Positions 7,790 to 15,567 of a stretch of DNA of 64,000 nucleotides are shown here, piece after piece; the stretch's first letter is position 1; each line of letters starts with the position of its first letter. The translations under genes were made by a program, and so were the position numbers. Below the pieces are notes generated by a model that made no database searches, was not told the origin of the DNA, and was given only the letters and a program-made list of their open reading frames with translations. This DNA is from Renibacterium sp. (GTDB lineage Bacteria > Actinomycetota > Actinomycetes > Actinomycetales > Micrococcaceae), in contig JAFOLH010000014.1 of the NCBI GenBank assembly GCA_017419405.1, positions 242,274-306,273 of the forward strand, given 5' to 3'.

Positions 7790-8062
7790 TTAGTTGTTGG
7801 GCACGGAAAACGAGCCGTCACCGCCTGGGTCGCCGCCCCATGCCGGGTACCATCCCCAAGCACCGTAGCGGTAGACGCAGACAAAGCTGTTGCCGTTGTA
7901 ACTGTAGTAAGCACCGTCGTTCTCCGGGCCGCAAGGCCCAGCGTATGCGGCCTGCATAATTGCCGGGCTCGGCGCCGGTGCGGCAGTTGCGACCGTCGCT
8001 CCTCCGGTCAAAAGAAGCCCCCCAATTGCAAGTGAGGCAAATGCTTTTGTTGCTGTCTTCAC
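7790..8062 (-). CDS. Small secreted protein, aromatic/Gly-rich
   Basis: 90 residues with a GTG start preceded by a strong SD (AAAGGAG, 6-7 nt upstream). The signal peptide is clear: MKTATKAF, hydrophobic SLAIGGLLLTGGATVA, then a TAAPAP cleavage region near residue 28. The mature part of about 60 residues has two cysteines (PCGPEND and FVCVYRY) that could form one disulfide, plus many Tyr, Trp and Gly. No family recognised. A perfect Fur/Zur-like palindrome sits immediately upstream, so it may respond to metal starvation. Confidence 0.78.
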   Translation of the reverse strand: MKTATKAFASLAIGGLLLTGGATVATAAPAPSPAIMQAAYAGPCGPENDGAYYSYNGNSFVCVYRYGAWGWYPAWGGDPGGDGSFSVPNN

Positions 8063-8074
8063 AAAATCTCCTTT

Positions 8075-8089
8075 TGATAATGATTATCG
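8075..8089. promoter_or_regulatory. Fur/Zur-like palindrome upstream of small secreted protein
   Basis: TGATAATGATTATCG: the inner 13 bp (8076-8088) are a perfect palindrome with a central G, matching 14 of 15 positions of the TGAnAATGATTnTCA pattern used by Fur-family repressors. It lies 13 bp upstream of the start codon at 8062, where it could block expression. Confidence 0.55.
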
Positions 8090-8216
8090 GTAAATGTGAT
8101 ATGTGATGAAACAATCTTGCATGGATTAACTTATCGAGAGTGAGCTAGCGTCCCCACTTGAATAGGCTGTGTTTGGACTGTGCCACGTGAATCGTTATGG
8201 TTTTGACCAAATCCGC

Positions 8217-8438
8217 CTAAACCTTTGCCACAGCCAACCTCTTGGAAATAGCTTCTGCAACGACCGAATCGCCTCCGCGTCGCGCTAAAAGCGAGACTGT
8301 CGATCCCACTAAATCGGATCGGCGCAGCAATACCAGGGAAGCCGGGCTGGTGAAATTGAGGCGAACGGTAGAGCCATCGGACACCTTGACGGTGCCAACG
8401 ACGCGCTTCTCACAGGGCGCAGGGTCTGTCATACTCAT
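8217..8438 (-). CDS. Hypothetical small protein
   Basis: 73 residues. The composition looks protein-like, with alternating strands (VVGTVKVSDGSTVRLNF, SLVLLRRSDLVGSTVSLLARR) suggesting a small beta-barrel or SH3-like fold. No signal peptide and no recognised family. It is divergent from the 448-residue membrane protein, with the starts about 12 bp apart, leaving little room for a promoter. It overlaps a plus-strand open frame, and the choice of strand rests only on composition. Confidence 0.4.
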   Translation of the reverse strand: MSMTDPAPCEKRVVGTVKVSDGSTVRLNFTSPASLVLLRRSDLVGSTVSLLARRGGDSVVAEAISKRLAVAKV

Positions 8439-8449
8439 GGGTAACCATC

Positions 8450-9796
8450 ATGAATGAACTGACTAACCGAGAGCTTGCAACCACCATAATGCTTGGTGGA
8501 ATTTCGCTGCTTTGCTTGCTCGTCCCGTCATTGCGCACACAAGTTCTGCCGGCGTTTGGTGACCTGCTCAAGGCCTTCATGGCCTGGAGAATCCAACTCA
8601 TCCTGTGGCTGTATGTCGGATACATTGTTGGCATCCTGGCTCTGGCAAAGTTCGCTCATCTCTGGAGCTTTGATCTACTAAAAGACACGCTGATTATATT
8701 CTTTACTGTCATGTTTCCCCTTCTCTTCGGAGCGTTGGAGATTGGGAAAGGTTCAAAACTTGTCAGCGGGGTCCTGAAAGAGACGCTGGGGGTTGCGGCG
8801 TTGGTTGCGCTTTACCTCGGATTGGCCTCATTCCCTCTCTGGGGAGAACTCATTTGGCAACCGATAGTGACATTTTTGGTGCTACTGCAAGCAGTTTCGA
8901 ATTCCCAAAATGGAACCGAAGCAGTTCGCAAGATTCTCAATGTCACTCTGGGAATCCTTGGTATCTGGCTTCTCATCTACACTACGAGCGAAGTCATCCA
9001 AACCTGGAGCCCTAATGAGCTGCCTGGTACGCTCCTGCAGCTTGCGCTGTCCGTTTGGCTGCCGGTTGCCATGCTGCCGTTCCTCTACGTTTTCGGCTTC
9101 TTGGCGAAATTTGGGTCATTGATGGCTCGCCTCCCGTTTGCCAATGGCCGTAAGCCCCTTCGATTTTCCGTCCGTCTGGGCATATTCATTGGCCTCAGGT
9201 TCAACTTGTTTTGGGTATCCAGGCTCAAGGGCGAGTGGAACAGTATCGGTCAAGCGACGGGCTTCAAAGACGCCCTGAAGCGGATGAAGTCGTATCGCGG
9301 TGACGTGAGGCGTATTGATACCGCTGAAGCGCAGCGCCTCAACAACTTGAAGGAGTTCGCTGACTCAGGGGCCACAGATGCCGCCGGGCTACAACTCGAC
9401 CGGCGTGAGTTTGGGCCGACCAAGCGAGTCCTTGATGACCTCTATGTCAAACAACTTGGACAACATCGCTACCAACTTGGCCACTTTCTGCCGAATGCCG
9501 TGGACTTGCTATTGAGCCCGAAAGACCTGCCCAGTGAACCCGGAGTTCAGGGGGTCTTGAGGAAAGACAAACAGGCCTGGTATGCCTGGCGGCGCACGCC
9601 TGGTGGCCTGGTATTTGCAGTCGGTGGGAACCAGCAGGACATCTACGCTGATTGGAAGTACGCAGCTTCAAGTCCACCGAAAACCTTTCCTGGCCCAAAC
9701 AATCCTGAGTGGACCAACACAACCGTTGGCGAGAGGCCACCGGAATGGGCTATGTCAGACGATCCAATAACTTCGCCACGTGATCCCAGACTGTAG
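8450..9796 (+). CDS. Large membrane protein of the island, unknown function
   Basis: 448 residues. The N-terminal half has about seven hydrophobic segments (for example TIMLGGISLLCLLVPSL, LWLYVGYIVGILALAKF, TLIIFFTVMFPLLFGALEIG, ILGIWLLIYTTSEVI, LPVAMLPFLYVFGFLAKF). From about residue 245 the protein is soluble and basic (LKGEWNSIGQ, ALKRMKSYRGDVRRID). It ends in a Trp/Pro-rich tail with WYAWRRTPGGLVFAVGG. I recognise no family. Its GC content is low for the window and it is the last gene before the right flanking repeat, so it is likely island cargo. Confidence 0.75.
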   Translation: MNELTNRELATTIMLGGISLLCLLVPSLRTQVLPAFGDLLKAFMAWRIQLILWLYVGYIVGILALAKFAHLWSFDLLKDTLIIFFTVMFPLLFGALEIGKGSKLVSGVLKETLGVAALVALYLGLASFPLWGELIWQPIVTFLVLLQAVSNSQNGTEAVRKILNVTLGILGIWLLIYTTSEVIQTWSPNELPGTLLQLALSVWLPVAMLPFLYVFGFLAKFGSLMARLPFANGRKPLRFSVRLGIFIGLRFNLFWVSRLKGEWNSIGQATGFKDALKRMKSYRGDVRRIDTAEAQRLNNLKEFADSGATDAAGLQLDRREFGPTKRVLDDLYVKQLGQHRYQLGHFLPNAVDLLLSPKDLPSEPGVQGVLRKDKQAWYAWRRTPGGLVFAVGGNQQDIYADWKYAASSPPKTFPGPNNPEWTNTTVGERPPEWAMSDDPITSPRDPRL

Positions 9797-9822
9797 GGTT
9801 CCAATGTTGTCTCACAAGGGCC

Positions 9823-9889
9823 GCCACGAGATTAGACGGAAAATCCCTTGCTGCGCACGCGCGCAGCAAGGGATTTTGCTTTGCCGCCG
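9823..9889 (+). repeat. Right copy of 67-bp island-flanking repeat
   Basis: It differs from 6335-6401 at six positions. Within it, arms 9840-9856 and 9861-9877 form a perfect 17-bp stem with a 4-nt loop followed by GCTTTG, so it also works as a terminator for the preceding gene. Its first bases reproduce the tRNA-Ser 3' GCCA. Confidence 0.8.
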
Positions 9890-10061
9890 GTTCCCACGGA
9901 AACGTATCCGCCCACCGACCGCTGTTCCAGGACTGATCGAGCAGGATTCGGGCAAAGTGCCAAGAAACCACATGACCCCTTGTAAGGGACAATTTGTCAT
10001 ACTATTGTCATGACTTGACGACTATTTGGGCAACACCCACAGCTCACTCAGGGGGAGAGCG

Positions 10062-11066
10062 ATGAGAATCGTAGTCAAAATTGTCACCTTCAGCTTGGCC
10101 TTTGGAGGCATATTCGCCATTCAGCAGCCCACGAATGCCATCGGGCTTGATGAACCCGGCTCTGTTCAGTCATCAAGCAGTGCAGCAGCGAATCCTTACG
10201 GTTCGGCTCAAACAAGGTCGCTCGACCGACGAGAATGGACTCCGGAGCGAATGCGCCAAGCCATACCTGCAGACCTTTTAGAACCAAACATCCTGGCGAA
10301 GCCATCACCCGGCAGCCCGACTTTCTCTCAAGACGAGCCGAAAGTACTGTCGTATCCCTTGGCCCCCAAAGCTTCGTCAACGTTCAGCGCAGCTCCCCAG
10401 CAACGCACCGCCGCCCCAGTGCCGCGCACCGTCGGAAGGCTCTTTTTCACCAACAGCGATGGCGTGGACCGTTCTTGCTCCGGCTCCACCATCAACAACA
10501 AGAATGGCAATCTCGTCATGACCGCCGGGCATTGTGTCCACGGCGGCAAAGGGAAAGGATGGAGCCGCAATATCGTCTTCGTCCCGGCGTATTACAACGG
10601 CTCCCGGCCCCTGGGCACCTGGTACTACCAAGACGTGGTGACCTTCAGCGCTTGGATCAACGACAGCGACTTTTACTACGACCAGGCCATGGTCAAAATG
10701 GCACCAAACGCCCAGGGGCGAAACATCATCAGCGTGGCCGGAGGAAACGGCCTCGTTTCCGGCAACTCAACCGTTCAGCCCAATACCAGGATCTGGGGAT
10801 ATCCAGCCGATCAGCCATACAACGGTCAGCGTCCCTACTATTGCGACGGCGACACCAATACCTACGCCTTCAACGCCAACGATTCGGCAATGAATTGCGA
10901 TATGACCGGCGGCGCCAGCGGTGGCCCCTGGTTGAAGGACCGCGTCAACGACAATCTGGGTTACGTGTACGCGGTGACCTCGCGACGAACCTACTACGGC
11001 CGACCGCTGCTCCTTGCAGCGCCGAATTCTTCAGCAGTTTGGAACCTGTACAATTTCTGGCCATAG
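10062..11066 (+). CDS. Secreted trypsin-like serine protease
   Basis: The ATG at 10062 follows GGGGGAG and starts a clear signal peptide (MRIVVKIVTFSLAFGGIFA). 334 residues. A pro-region contains EWTPERMRQAIPADLLEP near residue 50. The S1 protease core has TAGHC (His157), the acidic residue in YYDQAMVKM (Asp207), and GGASGGPW with nucleophile Ser286. Cys pairs flank the active-site strands. This is the chymotrypsin-fold type common in actinobacterial exoproteases, probably made as a zymogen. A small gene 22 nt downstream repeats the pro-region motif. Confidence 0.9.
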   Translation: MRIVVKIVTFSLAFGGIFAIQQPTNAIGLDEPGSVQSSSSAAANPYGSAQTRSLDRREWTPERMRQAIPADLLEPNILAKPSPGSPTFSQDEPKVLSYPLAPKASSTFSAAPQQRTAAPVPRTVGRLFFTNSDGVDRSCSGSTINNKNGNLVMTAGHCVHGGKGKGWSRNIVFVPAYYNGSRPLGTWYYQDVVTFSAWINDSDFYYDQAMVKMAPNAQGRNIISVAGGNGLVSGNSTVQPNTRIWGYPADQPYNGQRPYYCDGDTNTYAFNANDSAMNCDMTGGASGGPWLKDRVNDNLGYVYAVTSRRTYYGRPLLLAAPNSSAVWNLYNFWP

Positions 11067-11088
11067 GCCGAGCGAGAGGTCGATCTCC

Positions 11089-11334
11089 GTGCAAAAACCA
11101 ACCGGGCTGTCGCCCAGGAAGATCTGGCTCGCGGCCGCGGGCCTGGCCGTCCTCGGCGCAGTGCTGACCGGCGGGGCACTGGCGCAACGCCTCGGCGCGC
11201 CACCGTCGGAAGGCAACCCGGCGTCTCCGGTCACACCGCCACGGAGCTCAATACCCGACCCCAGCAACCTGGAAAGCTATTGGACCCAGGAGCGCATGAA
11301 TAGCGTCAGCCCCGAGCCGCTTCGCGGTCCGTAG
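11089..11334 (+). CDS. Small exported protein with protease-prodomain motif
   Basis: 81 residues from a GTG at 11089, with SD GAGAGG about 8 nt upstream. One membrane or signal segment (KIWLAAAGLAVLGAVLTGGALA) is followed by a Pro-rich stretch and a C-terminal ESYWTQERMNSVSPEPLRGP. That tail copies the WTxERM...P pattern in the pro-region of the protease encoded 22 nt upstream. The pair is probably cotranscribed. It could be an anchored inhibitor or folding helper, or the remnant of a second protease whose catalytic part was lost. No family recognised. Confidence 0.65.
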   Translation: MQKPTGLSPRKIWLAAAGLAVLGAVLTGGALAQRLGAPPSEGNPASPVTPPRSSIPDPSNLESYWTQERMNSVSPEPLRGP

Positions 11335-11435
11335 CGGCAGGTGCCGCTGCCAACGCGATTCCAGCCGGAACCTCTATGATCTATCCAATACCCGAGCAGT
11401 AGCCGAGTCGCGCACCGACCCCAGGAGAGCCAGTC

Positions 11436-11930
11436 ATGGAGCAGAGCCAGAGCCCGGCGGGCCAGATTCTCAAACTTTGGAACCGGCTCCGCGACCGGCC
11501 AGGCGGCAAATGGCTGTTCACCCGGGGCGTGTGCTTCAAAGCTCCCTATTTCGGCAGCATTGCACCTTCGATCAGGGAACTGGAGCCAGGCAGGTGCGAG
11601 GTCCGGGCCAAAAACCGCCGCCGAGTGCACAACCACATCGGCACCTTTCACGCCATTGCGGCCTGCAATATGGCCGAACTGGCCGCCGGAGTGATGACCG
11701 ACGCCACGGTTCCGCCGAGCCACCGTTGGATCCCCAAAGGCATGACCGTCAGCTATCTGGCAAAAGCCGAAACGGATCTCACCGCAACCGCGAAACTGGA
11801 CTCGCTACCCGAGTTCGGCGACCTTCCCCAGGAAATCCTGGTTCCGGTCGACATCGTCGACACCTCGGGCAAAGCGGTGGTCCGGGCCGAAATCACCATG
11901 TATGTCTCGCCGCGCAAAAATCCCGGCTGA
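11436..11930 (+). CDS. DUF4442 hotdog-fold thioesterase-like protein
   Basis: 164 residues. The hotdog pattern is visible: a central helix region HNHIGTFHAIAACNMAELAAGVM (residues ~68-90), preceded by the strand CEVRAKNRRRV and followed by KGMTVSYLAKAETDLTATA and DTSGKAVVRAEITMYVS. This matches DUF4442, a subgroup of acyl-CoA thioesterase-like folds. SD AGGAGAG precedes the ATG and a TATGAT box lies at 11375-11380. The substrate is unknown. Confidence 0.85.
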   Translation: MEQSQSPAGQILKLWNRLRDRPGGKWLFTRGVCFKAPYFGSIAPSIRELEPGRCEVRAKNRRRVHNHIGTFHAIAACNMAELAAGVMTDATVPPSHRWIPKGMTVSYLAKAETDLTATAKLDSLPEFGDLPQEILVPVDIVDTSGKAVVRAEITMYVSPRKNPG

Positions 11931-11956
11931 GCACCGATCAGCAACCCGTCGACAAT

Positions 11957-12277
11957 TTACTGGTTGGTCCCCGAAAATACTGCGAACCAACCGTTTTGCC
12001 CCTGGTATTCGGCGTAAACGCATTGCGCCCAGGTCCGGGGCTTAAGTTTCGATTGGGCATAGGAAACGCATTCCTGCGAGGTGCCGAAAGGCGTGTTCTG
12101 ATAGGTGATGACATCCCAATAATCCTTGGACACCTTGCCCGCATTGACCACTTGCACATCGGACCCGTTTGCCATGGCGGTGGGAGCCAAACCCAGTCCG
12201 GTCAGACCAATGACGCCGGCGAGGCCCACGATCGCCAACGGGCGGAGCTTCCGCTTGCTAACTGTAAGAATTCCCAC
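11957..12277 (-). CDS. Small secreted protein with cysteine pair
   Basis: 106 residues from a GTG preceded by AAGGGGA. The signal peptide KLRPLAIVGLAGVIGLTGLGLAPTAMA cleaves near residue 36. The mature 70 residues include QECVSYAQSKLKPRTWAQCVY, with two cysteines spaced 17 residues apart, and aromatic residues (DYWDVITY, NGWFAVF). No family recognised. Such small disulfide-bonded secreted proteins are often species-restricted. It stands alone, convergent with the DUF4442 gene. Confidence 0.72.
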   Translation of the reverse strand: MGILTVSKRKLRPLAIVGLAGVIGLTGLGLAPTAMANGSDVQVVNAGKVSKDYWDVITYQNTPFGTSQECVSYAQSKLKPRTWAQCVYAEYQGQNGWFAVFSGTNQ

Positions 12278-12565
12278 ACTAATCCCCTTAGCAGAATTAT
12301 TTGCTGAAAATCTTTCAACATAAAAAGCATAACAGGGGAAATGTTATTGAAAACTTTAAATATTCACATGCGGCCGGCATTGTCTTAATTTCCAGTGAAA
12401 TGTATAGTTCTCGGCCTCAAGTCACCTGGCAAAGGCCAATCCGCATCCCGGCAATTGACATCCCGACGTCGGACGCAGCTGGTCCGACTGTGCCGCCATT
12501 GCCGATGCCGATGCCGGCGTGTTAGCGTTGCCGCGATCGTGACACATAGCCAGGAGGTGAGACCC

Positions 12566-12634
12566 ATGAAGGCAGTATCCCCAGTGGGCGCTCCCCTGCA
12601 GTCCACGATCGCGCGACCCGGCCAACGCGGCTAG
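12566..12634 (+). CDS. 22-residue leader peptide upstream of patatin gene
   Basis: A very strong SD (AGGAGGTGA at 12552-12560) stands 5 nt before an ATG encoding MKAVSPVGAPLQSTIARPGQ plus RG and a stop. A TAGCGT box at 12523-12528 could be its promoter. The patatin ATG follows 46 nt after its stop, with no better promoter between them, so the peptide may couple or attenuate translation of that gene. No known leader-peptide family was recognised. Confidence 0.5.
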   Translation: MKAVSPVGAPLQSTIARPGQRG

Positions 12635-12680
12635 TCGCCACCGGGAGCGCCGAATCGGCAATCCGCGAAAGGCGACTCCC

Positions 12681-13616
12681 ATGAATCCGACATCTTCTTC
12701 AGTTCCGCCTACCCACTCGACCACCGGCCCCGAACACCCGGACAAGCGAGCCCTGGTGCTCGGCGGCGGCGGATCAACCGGCAACGCCTGGCTGATCGGC
12801 ATCCTCGCCGGGCTCTTCGACGCCGGATTGGACGTGACCGCAGCCGATCTGACCATCGGCACCTCGGCCGGCTCGACGGCGGCAATCCAAATCGCCGGCG
12901 CACCCCTCGCCGAGCTGCTGACGGCCACGCTTGCCGCTCCGCCGGCTCGGACTGGCCCGGCCGGATCCGGCTCCCGGGGTGCCCCCGGCCGTCCGGTCGC
13001 GAACCACCTGGAACGAATCGGCAAGATCATCGCCTCCGCGAGCGACGCCGCCGACATGCGCCGCAGGATCGGTGCCGCCGCGCTTGAGCTGGATGCGGCG
13101 GCGGACGGCAGCTGGCAAGCCCAGTGGCGCAACACGGTCGCGGCCCGGCTTCCCGGGCAGAACTGGCCGGACCGGGAGATCCTGATCACCGCGGTCGAGG
13201 CCCGGAGCGGGCAATCCGCGGTCTTCGACCGGCACAGCGGGGTCGGCTTGGCCGATGCCGTGGCCGCCAGCTGCGCCAGCACCCTGCCCTACCGGATCGG
13301 CGACCGCCAGTACCTGGACGGCGGCTATCGACGCAACGAGAATGCCGATCTGGCCGCCGGGTACGGGCGGGTCCTGGTGTTCTCGCCCTTCAGCGGTAAA
13401 ACGCTGCACCCCTTGGGCTGGGGAATGCAACTGGCAGCCCAGGCCGGCGAGCTCCGCGCGGGCGGCAGCAGTGTGGAAACGGTGTTCCCGGAGCCTGCGG
13501 CCGAGCAGCTGTTCGGCAGCAACGCGATGGATCTGTCGCTGCGTCCGGCCGCGGCAGCTGCCGGCTACCGGCAAGGCAGTTCGCTCGCCGGACCGCTCGG
13601 CGAATTCTGGCACTGA
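12681..13616 (+). CDS. Patatin-like phospholipase
   Basis: 311 residues. After a disordered Ser/Thr/Pro N-terminus, the core has the oxyanion loop LVLGGGGSTGNAW near residue 30, the nucleophile elbow GTSAGS near residue 60, and the catalytic Asp motif DGGYRRNENADLA near residue 215. These define the Ser-Asp dyad of the patatin hydrolases, which cleave acyl chains from lipids. No signal peptide, so probably cytosolic or membrane-surface. It is preceded by a 22-residue leader peptide. Confidence 0.93.
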   Translation: MNPTSSSVPPTHSTTGPEHPDKRALVLGGGGSTGNAWLIGILAGLFDAGLDVTAADLTIGTSAGSTAAIQIAGAPLAELLTATLAAPPARTGPAGSGSRGAPGRPVANHLERIGKIIASASDAADMRRRIGAAALELDAAADGSWQAQWRNTVAARLPGQNWPDREILITAVEARSGQSAVFDRHSGVGLADAVAASCASTLPYRIGDRQYLDGGYRRNENADLAAGYGRVLVFSPFSGKTLHPLGWGMQLAAQAGELRAGGSSVETVFPEPAAEQLFGSNAMDLSLRPAAAAAGYRQGSSLAGPLGEFWH

Positions 13617-13704
13617 ACTCGTACCGCGGTAGCAGATATCGCCGTCGGCGGATCGCTCCTATGATGAGACCGGATCAATCGACCAGTGGAGGGGAACCGA
13701 GTTC

Positions 13705-14379
13705 GTGGCAGGACAACGGAGCACCGAGCAGAAAACCAAAGCCCCCAGAATCGACGAGGTCGAGCTGCCCGAGCTCGAAACCGCCACGGAGCTGGAACCC
13801 CAGGCGCACGGCTTTCTGGAAGCGAAACTGCTGGACCGGCTGGATCTGACCGACCGGGATTTGACCGGCATTCAGTTCCTCGAATCGAAGTTGGACGGAG
13901 TCACCCTGCACGAGGCGAAGCTGAAATCCGCCACCTTCAAGGAGAGCGTGCTTTCCCGGATCAACGCTCCAGTATTCAGCGCACCCCGGGGACGCTGGAG
14001 CAACGTGCTGTTGGCGGATTCCCGGCTGGGCTCGGTGGAACTGTACGAGACCGGCTTCAGCTCGGTGCGTTTCGCGAACTGCAAACTCGGCTACATCAAT
14101 TTGCGCGGCGCCAACCTCTTGGACGTGGTGTTCGACAACTGCAGCATCGACGAACTCGACTTGGGCAACGCGAAAGCCACCCGGGTCGCCTTTCCGGACA
14201 CCCGGATCGGGAAACTGGACATCACCCACGCGGTGTTCCAGGATTTCGATTTGCGCGCGGCGGAGATCGCGGAACTGATCAGCGTGGAAGCCTTGGCCGG
14301 CAGCACCCTCTCCGAGCAGCAGGTGCTGTTCCTCGCCACCTCGCTCGCCAGGAACTTGGGCATCCGGGTCGAAAACTGA
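13705..14379 (+). CDS. Pentapeptide-repeat protein
   Basis: 224 residues from a GTG with SD GGAGGGGAACC; a TATGAT box lies near 13660. From about residue 45 the sequence runs as A(D/N)LxX-like five-residue repeats (DLTDRDLTGIQFLESKLDG, AKLKSATFKESVLSRI, NLRGANLLDVVFDNCS, LDLGNAKATRVAFPD), which build a right-handed quadrilateral beta-helix. A helical C-terminus may mediate dimer contacts. Some members mimic DNA and protect gyrase, but nothing here shows that. Soluble; function unknown. Confidence 0.88.
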   Translation: MAGQRSTEQKTKAPRIDEVELPELETATELEPQAHGFLEAKLLDRLDLTDRDLTGIQFLESKLDGVTLHEAKLKSATFKESVLSRINAPVFSAPRGRWSNVLLADSRLGSVELYETGFSSVRFANCKLGYINLRGANLLDVVFDNCSIDELDLGNAKATRVAFPDTRIGKLDITHAVFQDFDLRAAEIAELISVEALAGSTLSEQQVLFLATSLARNLGIRVEN

Positions 14380-14453
14380 GCCCGGCAGATCCCGGATCTC
14401 AGTCCGGCCCGGATCCCTATAATGGCCGGTATGGGCACTGCGAAAAGGACACC

Positions 14454-15161
14454 ATGACAAGCGACGGCGCAGCGGTCGAGGTCAGCAGGGACTTGGCTCC
14501 GACCGGCCGATTGCGCGCTTCGATCAACCTGGGCAATCCGGTCTTGGCGCAAGGCACTGCCGGTTCGCCCGGCGGCATCACAGTGGATATCGCCCGCGAG
14601 CTCGCCCGCCGCTTGGGCCTCGAACTGGATCTGCTCTGTTTCGACGCAGCCCGCAAATCGGTCGATGCCTTGGCTTCCGGCCAGGCCGACATCGGCTTTG
14701 TGGCGATCGAACCGGCGCGTGCGGCACAACTGGCATTCAGCGCACCGTACCTGCTGATTGAAGGCGTATTCGTGGTGCCACAGGACTCGCCACTGCAGTC
14801 CGTGGCCGACGTCGACCAGCCTGGAGTGCGCATCGGCGTGAAGCAGGGCTCGGCCTACGACCTCTTCCTGGGCCGCACACTGCAGCACGCCGAAGTGGTT
14901 CCCGGGGCCGAAGGGGTTGACGTCTTGCGCGAGCTGGGCTTGGCAGCCGGTGCCGGAATTCGGCAACCGGCCAGCGACTTCGTCCGCGACAACCCCGGGT
15001 TCCGGCTGATCGACGAACGGTTCATGGAAATCCGGCAAGCCGTGGCGACCACCAGGGACCGGCATCCGGACTCCGTGCACTTCCTCGACCAAGCGGTCCA
15101 CGAACTGACGGCGACTGGTTTCATTGCCGAGTCGTTGCGCCGATCGGGAGCAGGATCATGA
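14454..15161 (+). CDS. Solute-binding-protein-fold protein without signal peptide
   Basis: 235 residues with the family 3 (amino-acid ABC) binding fold: GRLRASINLGNP at the first strand, GITVDIARELARRLG, ASGQADIGFVAIEPARAAQLAFSAPYL and the hinge GVRIGVKQGSAYDLFL. There is no export signal or lipobox. A TATAAT box lies at 14418-14423 and AAAGGAC precedes the ATG. The gene overlaps the next by 4 nt, and no permease or ATPase is near. It may be a cytoplasmic ligand sensor or an enzyme built on the fold (cyclohexadienyl dehydratases share it). Confidence 0.8.
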   Translation: MTSDGAAVEVSRDLAPTGRLRASINLGNPVLAQGTAGSPGGITVDIARELARRLGLELDLLCFDAARKSVDALASGQADIGFVAIEPARAAQLAFSAPYLLIEGVFVVPQDSPLQSVADVDQPGVRIGVKQGSAYDLFLGRTLQHAEVVPGAEGVDVLRELGLAAGAGIRQPASDFVRDNPGFRLIDERFMEIRQAVATTRDRHPDSVHFLDQAVHELTATGFIAESLRRSGAGS

Positions 15162-15535
15162 ACCAGGTCAAATGGCTGGCCGAGCCCGAGGCACAGGATT
15201 ATCCGGCCGCCGCCAACTACCTCAATCTGCTGGCTGACCAGGACCTGGCAGCCGGGCTGATCGCCCGTCTGCGGGCGGCCCCGATCAGCCAGCAGAAAGC
15301 CAAGGACCTCTTGCGGGCCAGCGGTCTGCCCCTATTGCCCGAAGACAATCCGCATGTGGCTTCGGACCTGGCCAAAATCCGGCACGGCAAGGCGCTCTCG
15401 CCCGTGCTCGCGGTCCGCGGCGACCTGGTCCGAGGCGTCCCCGCCCAGATCGCCGACGGCTACCACCGGGTGTGCGCGAGCTACTGGACTGATGAGAACA
15501 CCGATATTCCGGTCAAGCTCGTCGATATCCACTAG
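15158..15535 (+). CDS. Conserved hypothetical protein (ParB/sulfiredoxin-like traits)
   Basis: 125 residues, starting 4 nt before the end of the solute-binding-like gene (ATGA overlap), so the two are translationally coupled. KAKDLLRASGLPLLPEDNPHV, ALSPVLAVRGD and IADGYHRVCASYW resemble a widespread actinobacterial family; the DGYHR element recalls ParB/sulfiredoxin folds. No catalytic role can be assigned. Soluble. Confidence 0.78.
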   Translation: MNQVKWLAEPEAQDYPAAANYLNLLADQDLAAGLIARLRAAPISQQKAKDLLRASGLPLLPEDNPHVASDLAKIRHGKALSPVLAVRGDLVRGVPAQIADGYHRVCASYWTDENTDIPVKLVDIH

Positions 15536-15567
15536 CCGCGCACCCCGGTTCGGCGAGGTTCCGGCCG

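Larger units (their letters stand above)
6335..9889. mobile_element. Putative degenerate genomic island at tRNA-Ser
   Basis: Direct repeats of 67 bp (6335-6401 and 9823-9889, six differences) bound a segment that is visibly less GC-rich than its surroundings. The left copy begins with the last 4 nt of the tRNA gene including CCA. Just inside lies a broken serine recombinase gene, whose last frame ends within the left repeat. Other contents are orphan genes with no housekeeping match. This is the architecture of an integrated element that has lost its integrase. The repeats also form terminator hairpins, so duplication of a terminator without transposition remains an alternative. Confidence 0.6.

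Noticed and set aside
8242..8457. Plus-strand 71-residue frame between the small secreted protein and the membrane protein
   Set aside because: It overlaps the more protein-like minus-strand frame and the start of the 448-residue gene; no SD.
12422..13282. Long minus-strand open frame opposite the patatin gene
   Set aside because: It is the antisense of a clear patatin gene with all catalytic motifs; no SD or family match on the minus strand.
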